Shown piece by piece: positions 38,201-53,200 of a stretch of DNA of 64,000 nt. The notes under the pieces are model-generated. The model was not told the DNA's origin and ran no database searches. It saw nothing but the letters and a program-made list of their open reading frames with translations. The stretch lies in the NCBI RefSeq assembly GCF_030445035.2, contig NC_080698.1:5711501-5775500 (forward strand), given 5' to 3'. Position numbers and translations under genes: made by a program. This DNA is from Dasypus novemcinctus (lineage: Eukaryota > Chordata > Mammalia > Cingulata > Dasypodidae). Position 1 is the stretch's first letter. Each line of letters starts with the position of its first letter.

Positions 38201-41200
38201 ACAACACGCTAACCAGAGACCGTCTTTAATTGGGGAGAGGTTCATAGGGAGTGTGACGCTACTATGACCACTTTGCAGACAAAAAAAGACCCAACAAAAC
38301 CCTAATAAATCCAACGACTGCTCTGGCGCTGCCAGTCTTGCCAGCCTGGGAGGTCAGGAAGCACGCGCTGCGCGGGCTGGCGAGACACCAACTGAGAGGC
38401 TGGCGGGGTGGGAAGCCGGCACAGAGGAGGAGGGAGAGAGGAGCGCGGGTTAGAGGGGCGCCCGGGCAGAGCGGTCAGCCTCAGAGTGACAGGCCTTCCT
38501 AGCGGCCCCCGGGGAGAAGCAAGAACGGACGCCAGCATGGCAGCGGTCAGGGCCCACGCCTCGCCTCGCTAGTCTCAAGGAGAAAAAGGGGCCCTCCCCT
38601 TCTCGGCACTTCAGGTGGCACCTCTGGCTGCCAGGGCAGCTGCACCCGGCTGCCGGGGTCTCTGGTGAGGAGGGGTCCACGTGGTAGCTGGCAGAGGAGC
38701 AGGGGCCGCCCAGCGGGAGTCCTCTGCACAGCTGGCGAGGGGGCGCCCTGGGGCTCCCTCCCTCCTCCAGGAGGGCCTGTGCTGCCCCACGCGTGGCAGC
38801 AGTGGGGGGCCTGCCAGTCTTCCACAGAGAAGCTGCTCCGTTCACCGCTGGGTGAGCAGCTGGGTCCACACCGGTGCTACTGCTGTCACAGAAACTGACG
38901 CAACGATGCTACTTCTTACCATAAAAGACGACTTGCTGAGAGTCCCCGACCTTCTCAACAGTCAGGCGTTCCCGCAGGTGCAGGCGCCGGGGCCCTGGCA
39001 GCATATCCTTCTCTGCCCATGGGGTGGGGGGAGGACTCCGCCCCCCTAGGGCCGCCCTCCAGGGTGTCTGCGCAGGCCCCACCGCCGGCCTGCTGAGCTC
39101 TGCCTGGGGAGGCCAGCGGTGTGCACGCTCAGCCTCGGCTCCAGTCCTCCCGCCTCCTCCAGGCCCCAAGCCCAAAGGGGAAGAGACGCCCACGTCCCAG
39201 CCTGGGCCGGCCGCCCTGACGCTCTGGATACTTCAGCAGGGTGAGGAGGTGGCGGCAGTGGCACCAGGGGAGTGCGTTCCACCCCGAGAGGGAGCTGCAG
39301 GTCTGACGGGGGAGGCAGGTGGGCTGGGAGGGAGCAAAGGCTGGAAGGCAACGGAGCTGGGCCGGGGCCTGGAGGCCGGGCGAGAGCTCGTTCCCCACTG
39401 CTCATACTGTCACCTCTTCTGGCATGGTCAGCGCCCCCTTGGCAGACCACCCTAACTCCAGGCCTGTGGTCTCCAGACTGACAGGTGCAGCGCGGTGTGT
39501 GACAGTCACCGGGTCAAGATGGAGGGGCTCCGGGCCGAGGGAACCTTCCAGCCAGGGCAGCTGGGCCAGCACCGGGTGGGGGCTCGTGTGCACAGGCAGA
39601 GGATCCGGGACCCTGGCGCACCCAGGTCTGGCCTGCGCGCGGCCTCCCAGCAGCCCCTGCCCGGTGCCCCAAGCCCGGCTGTGGAGGGGGCGGGCGCCGC
39701 TTACCGTCTCGTCCGTGCAGATGGAGTGCACCTGGGTCCCGAACATCACTGATGTGAATATGAGGAAGAGCAGCCCCTCAAAGCACAGCAGGATGAGCAG
39801 GATCACCGTGGTGGGTGGGGAGAAGGAGCTGCACTCTGCAAGGGACGGGACACGCGCTCGCGGGCCGCCCACCGCGCCCGCCTGCCTGCAGCCTCGTGGG
39901 TGTCCCGTCTCTGGCCTCGACCACCCTGCCCCCTCGGGCTCTGGCTGCCCGAGCACCCCCTCGGGGAAGAGCCCGGGGCCTCCCTTTCTGAACTCTCGTC
40001 CCCCCCCCGCTCACTGCCCCTTTTCTTGGCCAGAAGGTAATGTCTGCACCGCGGAGCCCAGCGCAGTGCCTGCCCGCGGAAGGACACAGTGATGACTCTG
40101 ACCGAGGTGTGAGGGGACAGGTCATGAACCGATGACACTGCAGGGAGGCTCCTTGCCGCAGACAGCAGAGCGCAGGCTGCGCAGGTGGAGAGGTCTCAGT
40201 CCAGCCCTCGGGTGGCCACAGTTGTCTGGGCGTTCCTGCGTCATTCTGCTGGTGAACGCTAAGGTCCTCCCGCTAACACCTAGGCCTGGCCGAGCCATTC
40301 CTGTAACACCCTTGTGGAGTAACCTGCTGCTTTCTGAGCTTATCTGAACCCTGCCTCAATCGCCACACTCCAGCGTCACAGGGGCAGGGACTTGGCTTTG
40401 CGCACAGCGGGAAGAGTGCCTGACAATAAGGGAACCTGGGCAAGAGGTTTGCGCTTTCTGGGCGTGAGGTCTCCTTTCCTGTAACGTAGAAAGGGCTGTC
40501 CCCTCGACTTGAGGAGTCAGGAGCTCACACGGGCCAGGCCAGGCCAAGGCACAGCACAGGTCTGTGGGGGCCTGGCCCCTCCCAGGGCTCCTCCTGAGGG
40601 GTCGCCCAGCTCCTTGGCTGCCTCAGCTGCCCCAGCGCTGGAGCTGGAGCCGGAGCCCAGCGCTGCGGCCTTTCTCCATCCCTGTGTGTTTGCAAGGGGC
40701 CTTCCTCTCCTGGGCTGGGGGTTCTGGGGAGAAAAGAACTAGAACCAAACAAATGTGGAACTACCTCCCTTCCCTTCCTGAAACATCAACTCAGAGTGTC
40801 CTCCCCCTGGTGGAGAGCCCCTTGGCCTCCCATGGCAAGCAGCGCTGAGCAGTGACGTTCTTAATTGTCACATGCAGTCAACTCTCGGGCCTCCAAGTGG
40901 GGCCCGCCTGCCCCTTCCCAGCCTCGCTTCCATGGGAACAGGGTGCCACAGGAGCCTTGACCAAAGATGGCCAGAGCACAGCTGGGGAGATCTGGGCCCC
41001 AAAGCCTGCCAGGCCAAGGTCTGAAGCGCAGCCCCTCCTTGGCTGCGTGGCCCCGGGGAATGCGCTCAGCTGCTGGGAGCCTGGTTTTTGTCATCTGCAA
41101 AGTGCAAGCTTGACATAAGGGCCAAATGAGGCCCTGTCAGGAAGCTCTTCATGGCGTGCCTGGCTCCCAGCACCATTCCAAGGACAGACATTTTGCAGCC

Positions 41201-44200
41201 TTGACGGGCTGGGTTACTCCTGTCACTGCTGGGAGTCTCTTGGCCCAAGGATTGGTGGGTGGCGTTTGTGATGATAAAATGTCCTTAGACTACTCGATCA
41301 AGTTGCCAAGGCCACCTCTGGAGTTGAAACGCATTTGGAGGGTCTCGCAGGGTGCAAGTACTTTCAGAATGCCCACCGAGTGATCACGGAACGTGCTGGA
41401 GACCTATCCAGCTGTGCAGACACCCCCTCTCGTCACCCTCCCTCTTTCCTCCCCACCTTCACCAGTCTGAAGCCCCTCTCTGGCTCATGCCAGAACCGTG
41501 GTACTCGTGAAGACGGTGAGACATGGGTTTCCCTCCCTCTAGGGCATGTCGAGACGGGAAGAGCTAGGGGTGGGGGAGGCAGGCAGAGTAGGACAGGGCA
41601 GATGGGGCAATGAGCACAGGCCCAGCAGCCTCTTCATGTCTGACTGGGAGCTAAATATATTATCCTTTTCCCAATCTCAAGAGTTCTGGGGGAAAAATAA
41701 TAGCAAGAAATTGCTTTGCAAAGAAGTTGACCTATGTGCAGGAAAAGCAAAACTTCCAGAAGATGATGAAATGAGCAGGGGGACCCATTGTGGGGAAAAC
41801 AGTGGACACGTGACTTTCCTGGGCAAGACGCCTGACTCAGTGGGTGTGTGAGGCGCTAGCCTGCACGGGGCCTCTCTTACTCACAGTGTCTACTATTTTC
41901 CTCAGCCTTTGAGCCATCTTCTCACATTTGCTCACTAAATGGGATACTTTTAAAGTAGGGAGAACTTGTCTACAATCTTTTTTTTTTTTTTTTTACAATC
42001 TTAATGTAAAGGATAACTGTCAGTATAAGCAGTTTAAAAACCACTACCACGAAAATTGAGCAAACTCCCCATCCTGGAGAGAAAGTTAAAAATGCAGACT
42101 AGGCAAAACTGGAATAAAGAGACCTCTGACTAAAGGGCCTCATTTGAAGATACACAAACCCCAGGTCTCTGCTCCCAGGACTCTCCTCCCTGCTGGGGGC
42201 CTGCACTTTCCGTGGGTGTGCTCAGTCCAGGGCTCTGCCCAGCTCACTACTTTACCTGTTGAACTGACTTTAAGGGGCTGCTTTTTTTCATGAAGAGAGA
42301 TTCGGGCCTCTGCTGTTCCTTCCCTGGTGACGCCGTAGATTTGCAGGATATCTAGTAAGACGAGGGTGGCCCTGGCACCAGGAAGGGGACTAAGTCCCCT
42401 GGCTCACAACCCCAGCCCGGAGCAGGGAGGGGCCCTGGTGCATACTCACTCGTCCAGTCTTCTTCGAAGCAGTGCAGGAAGTGGAACCCCACCATGATGA
42501 GGGCGTGCAGGGAGATGAGCGCTATGTACATCTGGAAGAGGAAAGCAGTGCAGGCGCCCGTGTCACGAGACTCTCCGCCTGGGCAGGTTTGGGGGCGGGG
42601 GCACGTGGAAACCCCCCTGAGCAAACTCAGCACCTGGGGATTCCCCAGCTCCCCGGCCCCCAGCCCCCAGCTCCAGGCCTGACGCTGCCTCTGACGGCCC
42701 CCGCCCTCGCCCCGGCCTTCCCACCAAATACCCTCCAGCTGCCCACAGCGGAGGGAGGCTCTGCGGTCACCACCAAAAGCCTTCTTTGGCTACAAAGGTC
42801 CAGCACTGGTGACGGGAGCCCAGAGCAGAGCACCTGCTTAGAGCCGACCAGCTCGAACCAGACCGCCAAGTCCTCGAGGGAAGGGCTTGGGTGCAGCATG
42901 GGCTGGGCCAGGGAGGGCTGGGGTGGGAGTGGAGGGCTCCGAGACCAGGCAGTACTGGGTACGGCAGCAAAGAGCACTGCGAGGGCTGAGAATGCCCCAA
43001 GAACAAGGCGCCCCACTGCTCCGTGGAGGAAGGGGCAGCTCCCGAGGTGACTTACTGTAAACAGGACGAAGTACTTCTGGTTGTTCTCGCCAACGCAGTT
43101 GTTGACCCAGGGACAGTGGTGGTCCATCTTCCGAATGCACCGCTTACAGACACTGAAACGGCCACAAATGAGGCAGTCAGGGGCCTGTCGTGGTGGCGGG
43201 AGGCTGGGCAGGCGTCCAGCAGGCGGGAGGGCCCACGGAGGAGCCCAGGGCCCGCGGCTCCAGGCCCGCCCCTCGGAAAGGACTTCCCGGCCCTGCGCCT
43301 GCTCTGCTGGGCCGGGGGAAGCGTCTGCAAGGGGCTGGGGAGGCAGGGGCTTGGAGCCCCGGGCCCCTGGCTTTAGCACACAGGTAGGATGGCGGTGGCA
43401 CGGCTAAGAGGCTGTGCTCCCGAGGGGCACTGACCTTAGAACTGCGCTCACCAAGAAAAGAGTCAAAAACGACTGTGGGCGTGGGATGCGGAGAACAGCC
43501 ACTCCTAACCCTACTAGGCCAAAGCCCGAGGGCCGCGGGACTCCCCCTTGCAGCCAGGGGTAAAGCCTGCTCCTCAGGGCGCCCCAGGCAGGCGCTCCCA
43601 GGCCCTGCCACCTTCCTGCTCCACAGAAAGCCCCGCTTGGCTGAAAAAAGCAGGAAGCCACGGCGCCTAACTGCAGCGCAGGCCATCTTGGTAACTGCCA
43701 TATTACGTGTTATTGGGTAATTTCTGGGCTGAGAATGCAAGCTTACTTGATAGAGAACTTCCCTCCACCTTTTTTCTTCTTCTGACACCACAAAGGAAGA
43801 GTGTGGAAAAGGAGAACAGGAACAGTGGAGGGGGAGGGGTGGGGTATATGGGACCCCCTCCCCATATTTTTGATGTAACATTTATATAATCTAAAGCTTC
43901 CTGAAAAATAATAATAAAAAAAGAGTACAAGACTAACGAGGGCTTACAAGCAGCTGTTTTCCAAAGCTCAAGTTCAGAACCACCCATCAGCCAATAGGTG
44001 TGCTTATCAAAAGTTGTTCTCTCATTTCATTAATATAGGGCTCCCTGAGGTTTATCTTGGGGCATTATTTGTTCAGAACAGTTTCAAATCCTATAAATAC
44101 AGGCTTAGAAACAAGACCTAGGTTTCTTGTTTGCTTTTTGTAAACCTTCCTTTGTTCTCTGCTGAGCCTCGACAGCGCAGGTCTGCTTTATCCCGGGTTC

Positions 44201-47200
44201 TGAAGCGCGTGGGGGCACTGGCAGGAGTGGGCCTCCGTGTCCTGCTGAGACAAGGGGCTGACGGACACAGGGGCAGGGCAGGGCGCGCTTCTGGGGCTGG
44301 GGGTGAGCTGGTCCCTGGGACTCCAGGACGGGGAAGCACAGGCCGTTCGGAGGGAGCTCCGCAGCGGGGTCCACGGCCGACGCCGGGCCGCAGGGCTCAC
44401 CCCCCCGAGGAGGAGGGGTGCGTGTCAGAGGCAAGGCAGCCCTGGGTCTGAGCCCCCAACTTCCCAGCTGAGCTACCCGTCAAACCGGCAGAACTCTAAG
44501 CCTCGGGTGCCCTATGGTACGAAACAGAAGGAGCAGACGCTGGGCCTGGCTCCGAGGAGGGGACAATTCACCCTGGTGTCCCCGCTCCGTCCCCCACAAT
44601 GCCAGAGCCTCTGCTAACGTGGGCACATCGGGCAAGGGCACAGCTCAGACGCTGCCCTGGCTCTAGAATCTCCCTAGGGGCGGTGGAGGGGATGTGGAGG
44701 GAAATGACCAGAAAGCCCGGACCGGCCAGGCTGCTTCCCAGCTCATCCTCTCTCCACAGATACGTGAAATTAAAACATGCTTTTAAATTGGCAACACTTT
44801 CAAAAGTACAGACAAGGAGATAGTGAAGAGGAGCTGCTCCGGGCCTCCCAGCCCCCGCCCCCGGGCTCCCCCTGCCACACGCTGCAGCCCATTTCCTGCG
44901 TGCCCGCCCCAGACAGTGGGCCCGGGGCTCTGCAGCCCCGCCCTGTCTGAGAGCACCTGCGCCAGGCAGAGGAGCAGTTTCTCATCCATCCGCTCTTATT
45001 TCCGAGAGAATTTCAAGTGGGTGCTCCAGGCAGTGCTCGTTCAGTGGCAGGGAGGTGCCAAGTGGCTCGAGAGCCTCAGAGAGCTGCCCAAGCGTGTAGC
45101 TGAGGCTCACGGCCAGGCCCTCCCTGCGCCCCCCAGCCCCTCTGAGGACTAAGGTGTGAACGCAGGGAAGCTCGGGCTTCACAAAGGCCGAGTCACGCCG
45201 GGCAGTTAGAAATACACACATCCTCCAGAGAGAAGGGAAGAAGTGAGAGCCTTGACTGCTGGTCCCAAACATTGGGCCCTGAGTTTCTTGTGTTTAGAGA
45301 CATGAAATGCCAATTTAGGTAGAAAATGTGCTTTTAAAAATTTCTCGGGAAGTGGATGTGACTCAAGCAGTTGGGCACCCGCCTCCCACACAGGACGTCC
45401 TGGGTTCAGTTCCTAGTCCCTCCTAAAGAAGACAAACGAGGAGTGGACAATGAGCAAAAACAATGAGCAGACAATGAGCAAACAGACAAGGGAGCCATCC
45501 AGGGGGAAAATTTTTTCTCTTCTTAAGCAGCTCTAGAAAAATTTAAATACCTTCCCCCATCTACCTGAACTGGTTTTCTATGAACCTAATCTTAGGAGTT
45601 TACTCTTTGTTCTTAGTTCCTAGAAGGACGATAACCAGAACTTCCCAGTTCTATTCCCAGAAAGTCAGCAATAAGATCACACCTCAGCAGAGTCACAGAA
45701 TGGTGCTGGGAGCACCTTCCAGAGCAGGAAGCCGGCAGCTTCCCTGGGATGAGAGGCTAGGAACTGGACATCAAACAGTTTTGCACATAGGAGATAGGAC
45801 AGGCTTAATAAATTTGCTACATCCCTGTCAGGAGACCCTTTAGGAACGTTTCAGTCACCCCCAGATGGCAGGGATGCACCCCTCAGCGTCCCTTGGTCGC
45901 CCTATAAGCCCCCCAGCCCTTTCTCATGGGAACTGGTCTGGGGAGGGTCCCCCGTCCTTGCTTGTGCTCTCATGGTAAGTCCCCTTCTCCCTGGGAGACG
46001 GGTCTCTGCCTTGAGGCACCGCATGGGGTGGGCCCTCCCACTGGGAACAGCCGTGCTTCCGAGACCCCCGGGGCACTTCTCTCCCTGGTGTAAGGAGCTG
46101 CCAGAGCCAGCTCCTGGGCCAAGTGGCAGCACAGTGAGGGGAGGGCTGCCAGGAGACCCACCGTGGCTGGACGTGCTGCTTAGAGGCCACTTGCCTGGGC
46201 TGCCCGAACCCTGGCTGGGGGACTCCGGGCTGGGCTGGAGGACGCCCAGGGTGGGGACCCTCCAGGCACCCCCGCCCTGCTCTTTCACCCCAGGCACCGT
46301 CTGTGCCAAGAGGAAGAAGGGTGGGCCTCCGTCGCCTGCCGCCTCCCCACCCCCCCACGCCTGCTGACCCCCTCCCGGGACTCTACCTGCTCAGAGCCAG
46401 CAAGCTCCTACTACCCGCTGCGTGCCCACGAAGGCTCGCGGTTCCCGCAGACCAGGGTCCTGCCGGGGCTTCTCCCAACACCTGCAGGGACCGTCCCCTG
46501 CCTGGGCTGTGGATGTCCCACCCCGGGCCCTTTCTCCGCTCTTCTCACCGGAGGCTCCGAGGTGCCCCCATACACCTTCCCTCAGCCTCCCCCTTGGAGA
46601 TGACTGCTCCTCCCTTCCCGCTCCGCCCGGCGCTGCCTCCAGGGTCTCGGGTGGAGACCGTGGGCTGGCGTGCGCCCAGGCTGGCTGCGCATCTGAGCGC
46701 GCAGAACCAGCCAGTCAAAAGCCCAAAAGCCTAAGTGAGCTTCTTTGGGTGTCCCTGGCTTCGAGGTTCTGCTGCCCCTTCTGGGCCTCAGGTCACTGGT
46801 TAGAAGCAGGGTCTTCTCCCGCGTCCTCCAGTTCCCCCACCATCCTCTCAGGCCCCGGAGCCCAGCTCGGAGCCCAACTCGACCAGCCACAGCGCAAACG
46901 TCCAGGGTCTCGAGGGCCTGTGAGCGCCCCCGGGGGCAGGAGGCCCTTCCCGGAGGCACAAGGCCCTTCCTGGAGGAGCTGGGTGACGGCCCCCCAGGAC
47001 ACAGCTGTCCTCCCTGGGGATGCTCTCTCTGCGGCAGCACACCCTGTGCCGGGACCCTCAGGCAGGAGTGCCTGGGCAGGGCCACGTGGAAGCCCTCATG
47101 GCAGCCAGAGCCGAGGGCCTCACCCGCAACCTCTCCTGCAGGCAGGCTCTGATACCCCTCAGGGAAAGAGGAAGGCTGGGACACAAGCTCCACCACGCCC

Positions 47201-50200
47201 GCCCGCTGGGATGCCTCCCAGGGGACAGAAGAAAAGAGCCAGCAGGTCCCAAAGGGGCCCTGGGGGCACAGAGGTCTTCATTTCACACCTCATCAGCTGT
47301 GATGGAAACTGTAGGCAGAAAAGCCATCTAGGCTACTTCCTGGCCCAGCCTGGAAGTTCCTTCAGGCAAGGGAGTGCGGGTGCTGAGGACAGAAGGGCTC
47401 TGTGGCTGGCAGGGCGGTGCGCAAGGCCAGGGCCCACTGTGAGGGCTGGCGAAGAGCCCGGCTTCACGGCAATCACCCCGAACTGCCAGGGCGCTGTGAG
47501 CACCAAGTGAGATAATCAACATAAAGACACCGTTCAAGAACAGCACAGCAATCATAAAATTATAAAAATCACCAGAATCATGCCCACCGCCCCCGGAGCC
47601 GGCTGCTGGGCGTGTACATGCGTCGGTGTGTGGGGTGCGGGGGGGAGGCGCTGTCAGGGTCAGAGGTCTGCACCGCCTCGTGCAAGAAGAGCCCACGGCA
47701 GCAGCTAACCCTGTGGTGCCCACAGGAGCAGACGCGGCTCTCCCCGCAGAACTTCCGGCGCTCCCACGGCCTTGTGAACTGGAAGCCAGGAGGGGAGCAG
47801 GCTGGGGTTCCAGAGCACCTCGTTGCCAGGAAGGCAGCGGACATACCACAGAAACCAAGGAGCTGGGTCTAGACACACGCGTGTGCACACAGCGCAGGAC
47901 GTGCGCCAGCTTTCTCTAAGCAGGGGCTGGCCTCTCGGCTCCACCAACCACACGCCACCCCAGCTCTGCCCGGTGTGCTGGGGCGGCACTCGAGGAAGAG
48001 GGCAGGTCGGTTCCCATGCCAAGCCGGGGGTCCCCCGACGGCGTGGGCCACGGCATGCCACCCCGAAGCAGCCGCGGTCAGCACACGCTTCCCAGGCAGG
48101 AGCAGGCAAGCACGGGCGTCCTCACTCGAGCCCACCCCAGCCCGCAGCGCCCGCTCTGCTCGAGCTCATCTGTTTACTAGCCTCAGGAATGCCTCCCTCG
48201 GATGTGCCCGGCGAGGAGGCGGCGGCGAGGAGAGCGCCAGGCAGTGGAGGCGGTCGAGGGCTCCGCGAGGAAGAGAAACCCACCGCGCTGCCCCCAGGTT
48301 CTTTCCTACAGAGTTAACACCTCTGTTTCCGGTTCAGCCTTCACAGACCCAGCACACCCCAACTCCTCATTAACCAACGGCCTGCACTGGTGGCACCAGG
48401 CGGCGTGGACAGCTTTGCATATTTGATCCTCAAGACAACTCGTTTCATCCTTTTGAAGGCTCAGAGAGATGCAGCTACCGGCCCGGGTCCACAGTGTGGC
48501 AGGGAGAGCCCTGGACCCCAGCACTGGCCTCTCCAGCGCCAGGGCTGGCCGGTGCCCTGCACTGCCCACCCTTCTGAGCCAGGGCTGCCTGCCTCGCGGG
48601 GGAGGCAGGGGCAATGCTGACGTCCCCATCCCCGTGCCAGGGGCAAGCTTGGAATTCGTTTCTAGCACATCTCAGAGCACGCTGACCCAGAACACCTCAC
48701 AGGATGCGGCCGTCACCACAGGCCCCACCCAAACCCCAGGGGCTCACCCAAAGGGGTGCACCCCTCCGCCCTCCCCTGCGACAGGTGGCATCTCGCTGTG
48801 GTCGTCTCCAGAGCTCTCGTTCAGACAGACTGGCAGACCAACAGGTACACACAATCACCTAAAGCTATGAGACTCCCCCAAACTGGAGGTCTAGTGGGGA
48901 GCAAGCCAGAACCACTGGGCCCAAATCCAGCCTCTGGTATCAGCAGCTGTGTGATCTCGGAGAAGACATGTAACTCCTCTGAGCCCAGATTTCCTCACCT
49001 AGAGACGCTCCTTCCTACAGCAGTACTGACCCCTGGGGGTGATGGGTCAGGTGGGGCTGAGGGGCAGGGAGGCCCCAGGTAGCCGAGGGCTGGGGGCTGC
49101 GGTTCTCCTCCTCCTTTCAGGTGCTCAGAACCCCCCCCCCCACCCAGAAGTCCTCACACCGACTCTCGTCACCAAGACTGGTCCTCCTACCCCAAACACA
49201 CCCACGGCCCAGAACCAAGGGACATTTATTTACACTAGAGGTTATTCCTGTCACGTAAAACACAGCTGTTTCAGCTGGATGCCCTCTGGGTGAACACTCA
49301 AAACAACAGAGAAATCTCAAAACCCAAAGGGAAAATCACCACAGGTAAGACGGGACACTTTTTTTGTTGGGTGATTTTTATATACTGTCACAACCGTGAG
49401 AAATATCGTTTTGTTTTAAAGAAAAGCTTTCATTCAAGGGCAAATTCCCTATGAAATTTAAGCAAAAAAAAAAAAGAAGCCAGCTTCTTAAACATGTAAA
49501 GTATTAGACGTTCGCAGAATAATTCTCTAAAGCCCAGTCTCGCTGGGATCTTGTAATAAGGCTGTGAGGAAAGGAGAGCAGGAATCGCTCCAGGTTTAAA
49601 GGTAACAGGAAACAGAGGCTGACCTAGGGGCCGGCCCAGAGTCGCGTGCCAGGTGTGGCGGAGCCAAGTCTTGCACGGGTGTCCTGACCCCATCAAATGC
49701 CCGCTGTAACCGAGCGAGCTCGCCGGTGCCTCCGGGCCCAGGGCAGGGCACTTGGCAGGGCCTGTGCTGTCCTGGCCCGGGGTGGTCTGTACCTGCAGTG
49801 GTGGGCTCGGTCGGGCTTGATGCTGCAGCATTTGGGACACTTGTACACCACCTGCCCGGGCTTCAGCTGTAAACTCTCGATGAATTCTTTGGTGGCATTT
49901 CCTTTGGGCACAGCCCCCTGCAAGGAAGAGGAAGGGGTTGGAGTGTGGGTTCCACTGGCTCTGATGAGCCATGGTGGAGATGGTTATTTCTAAGCAGCAG
50001 CTGCCAGGCCAGGATGCCGCTCCCCACTGTGGGTAGCTTGCCATTCAGAGCTGCGCCAACGCCGATGAGTATTTAGTGACAAAGGATCTTCCCGAGAAAA
50101 TGCCATTAGGACCCAGTACTCTGAATTAATTTCCTATACCAAAACTGTTAAATTGTTCCCAACTCTTTTCCATTTTCATGTTACTAAAATCCCATTTCTC

Positions 50201-53200
50201 ATTGAATCCACTCTTTCCTATGTAAACGTTACCACAGAGATTTCACTCACCCATCTAGTCTACACCAAATTTCCCGGGAACAGCTCCTGCCTCCGAGCGC
50301 TCACGGCTGAGCAGCCTCCCTCCCAGTCTGGTTTTCCAAGAACAGGCTGGCAGCTCTGGGTTGCCATGGGTTCTGTTTAAACCGTAATCCAGTCTTCTGC
50401 TTTTAAACTAGGATTGCTATGAAGGATTGCACTTTGTACATAGTTCTTGGTGAATCCACAAACAACTGTGAGCAACCGCCCTCCAATATTTGACTCGTTC
50501 TCCTGACCGGAACTTCCCAATTTGCTATCCAGTCCTTCTAGTCTGCTGTGCCCACTTTCTATTCTTGTTCTAACTGTCCACACTCTCCCTGGAGCCAAGC
50601 GGGGAGGCTTAACTCACCCAACAGGACCAACGGCAGCACCCAGGCCTAAGAGGGTCTCACCAGCCAACCTCCACCGTGTGCCCGTCAGGGCTGAGCCCTG
50701 GGCCCTGCTCCTTGTTACGGGGTCAGGAATAAGATGAGCTGCCTTTTGGAGACTGATAAACAATGTCGGGCTGTAGAAGATGTTTGTGTTCCACTTCCAC
50801 TTTCAGCGGCTGGGTAAATGCAGACACCAAAAAGCCAAGAGAGCACAGGAGAAGCCAGCCTGGGCAGGAGGGGACCAGACTGGGTGCCAAGGCGGACGTG
50901 CCTCAGGGACGCCCAGGAGGACGTCCAGGAGGGCGGATGGAAGTGTGGGCCCAAGAAGCAGGAGAGAAGCCCGTCAGGGACACCGCATGAGGGCTGGGGC
51001 TGGCCTGGACATTACCAACCCCGGTCTAAGGCTGAGTTCTACACCTGGAAGTGATGTGCCTATGGACAGGTTGGACTCTCTGTGCCTCAGGTTTCCTCAC
51101 TGGTGAACCAGAACTAAACTTACCTAATTCCCAGAGTTCCTGTGAGGGCTAAACTAGACAACTTGCAGAAAGGGCTTAGGTGATGCTTGTTGGTACAGAG
51201 AAAGTGCTCAGGATCTGACAGCCTCTAATCTTGGTTGTGGGTTGGAGTCAACTCTGCAGCTTTAAAAAAATACAGGTGCCTGGACTCTAACGCAGCAGCC
51301 CTACCAACAAAAACTGTCCCGGGCTGGGACCCACACCTACATTTTTAAAAGCTCCAGTAGAGTTGGCTCCTCTACAGCCAGGGCTGAGAACTACTGTGCT
51401 AGAGCAGGAGCTCCATGAGGCCCGACGTTCAGCACCAGAGCCCCCAGCCTGGCACGCAGCACGGACACGGGGCCATGGCGAAGGGCCCAGCAGCGCAGGC
51501 CACGGTGAAAGGCCGGTGAAGGTGTGCAGAATGAACAGGAAGGGCGCCACGGCCACCGTCCTGGAGCAGGCCATGTGCTTGGCCAGCTCCCAAGCAAGCA
51601 CCCGCCGACAGCTAGGGGGTTGCGTCAGGTCTACAGGACACGGGCCTGCACTCCTCAGCGGGTGTCCACAAGACATCACCGTCAGGGACCTCTGCGTGAC
51701 AGCACAGAACAGAAGCTGAGACAGCCCCAAAGTCCCGGGGGCCCGGGGTGAGGAGGAGGGTGTCCACGTGGGTGGGCAGGTGGGTGGGGCTGAGGCGCTG
51801 AGCGCAGCCTGCTCGCCCCAGACAGGAGCTGACACACTAACAGGGCGAGTGAGGGCTTCCCAGGCAGGGGAGGAGGTCAGACCCTTTCCTACAAAAGAAT
51901 TCTGGGAAGGGAAGCGGCACCAAAGAAACAGAAAAATCTTCAAATGCTGGGGGTACAGGGGAAGCAGTGTTTTTTTGTCTTTTGCTAAGAAAATGAGCCA
52001 CAGGGGATTGAGTCCAACTAAGGAAACTACAAAAGATAAATCAACCAATAGCTCTCTCCTGAAAGACTACGTTGTGCTGAGCACTGTGGGAAGTGCAAAG
52101 AAGCGATGGGGGCTGGGCCTCCACCTGTGGGGTGACAGACACGCGGACACACAGGCATGGTGAGGTGGCCCAGGCCGAGCAGCTGGTGAAAGGCATGGCC
52201 GCCGGTGCCCAGGAGCCGAGGGGACGAGGGAGGCTGTGGGTGGGGAGTCCAGGAAGGCGAGGAGGGTCCTGGTGGATGGGGCAGGAGAGGACACCTGGGA
52301 GGGGGACGGTCCCTTCAGGTGACAGGCAGAGCAGGTGGAGTAAGAGGGATGGGCAAGGGTCTCTTCCCAGCAGCAGAGAAAAAATTCAGCACTACTGCTC
52401 AACTATGGAAAGATCTTCCATTTGTACAGAAGGCCCTGGGTACTCTGGGGGTCTCCAGACCCCTGGGCTCTGACCTCTTTTCCCAACCCCTGAGGTGCTC
52501 CTGGCTGGCCCTGGTGAGCGCGGCGGAAGCGCAGCCTGGGCCTCCGGGCTGGTGCTACCCGGCGTCTCCCTGGAGAGGCCTTCCGCTATGGCCGAGTGCT
52601 GCGCCAAGGCGCTCACGGCAGGGGCAGCACGTGGCAGGATGGTGTGTCCTGAGGACGAGGGGCCAGGGATCTCGAGGGGCAGGACACAGGGAGGCAACGA
52701 GAAAATCCAAAGGATGCTTGTCCACGTGGATGTTCATCTCACGGGTGGAGGCTCAGGACTGCCAGGGGGGTGGAGACGGGGCCAGGAGGAAACTTCTGGA
52801 GATACGGATCCCAGGCTCAGGCTCAGAGGTGCCATGGGTGCCACGGCGCTGAAAACCACATGTGCCTCAGGGTAAGGCTCACCTTTGGGGGTGGGGAGGC
52901 TGGGAGCAGGAGGCCTGGGGGAGGGGTACACGGGGCCACAATGGTCTTTGTACTGTGGTATTTTGCAGTGGGTGGTGAATACGTCGTGTTCATCATATGA
53001 TCCTTTATGCCCTTTCAGATGTCTCAAATGTTTCATTGAAAAGTTAAAAAAAGAAGTAGAAAAAAATTGGTCTGGAAAATGCAGTCAGATGCCAGAAAAG
53101 CCTGTGACAAAATTTTAAAAGCAAACAAATTTTGGTGGGTAAGGAGAATATGGTGTGTACAATGGCACTTGGCATATAGTTCTTAATTTTTTTAGTTGGA

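Noticed and set aside
46422-47510. 362-codon plus-strand open frame in a ZDHHC3 intron
   Set aside because: Low-complexity GC-driven translation with no domain, and no supporting promoter or splice context.
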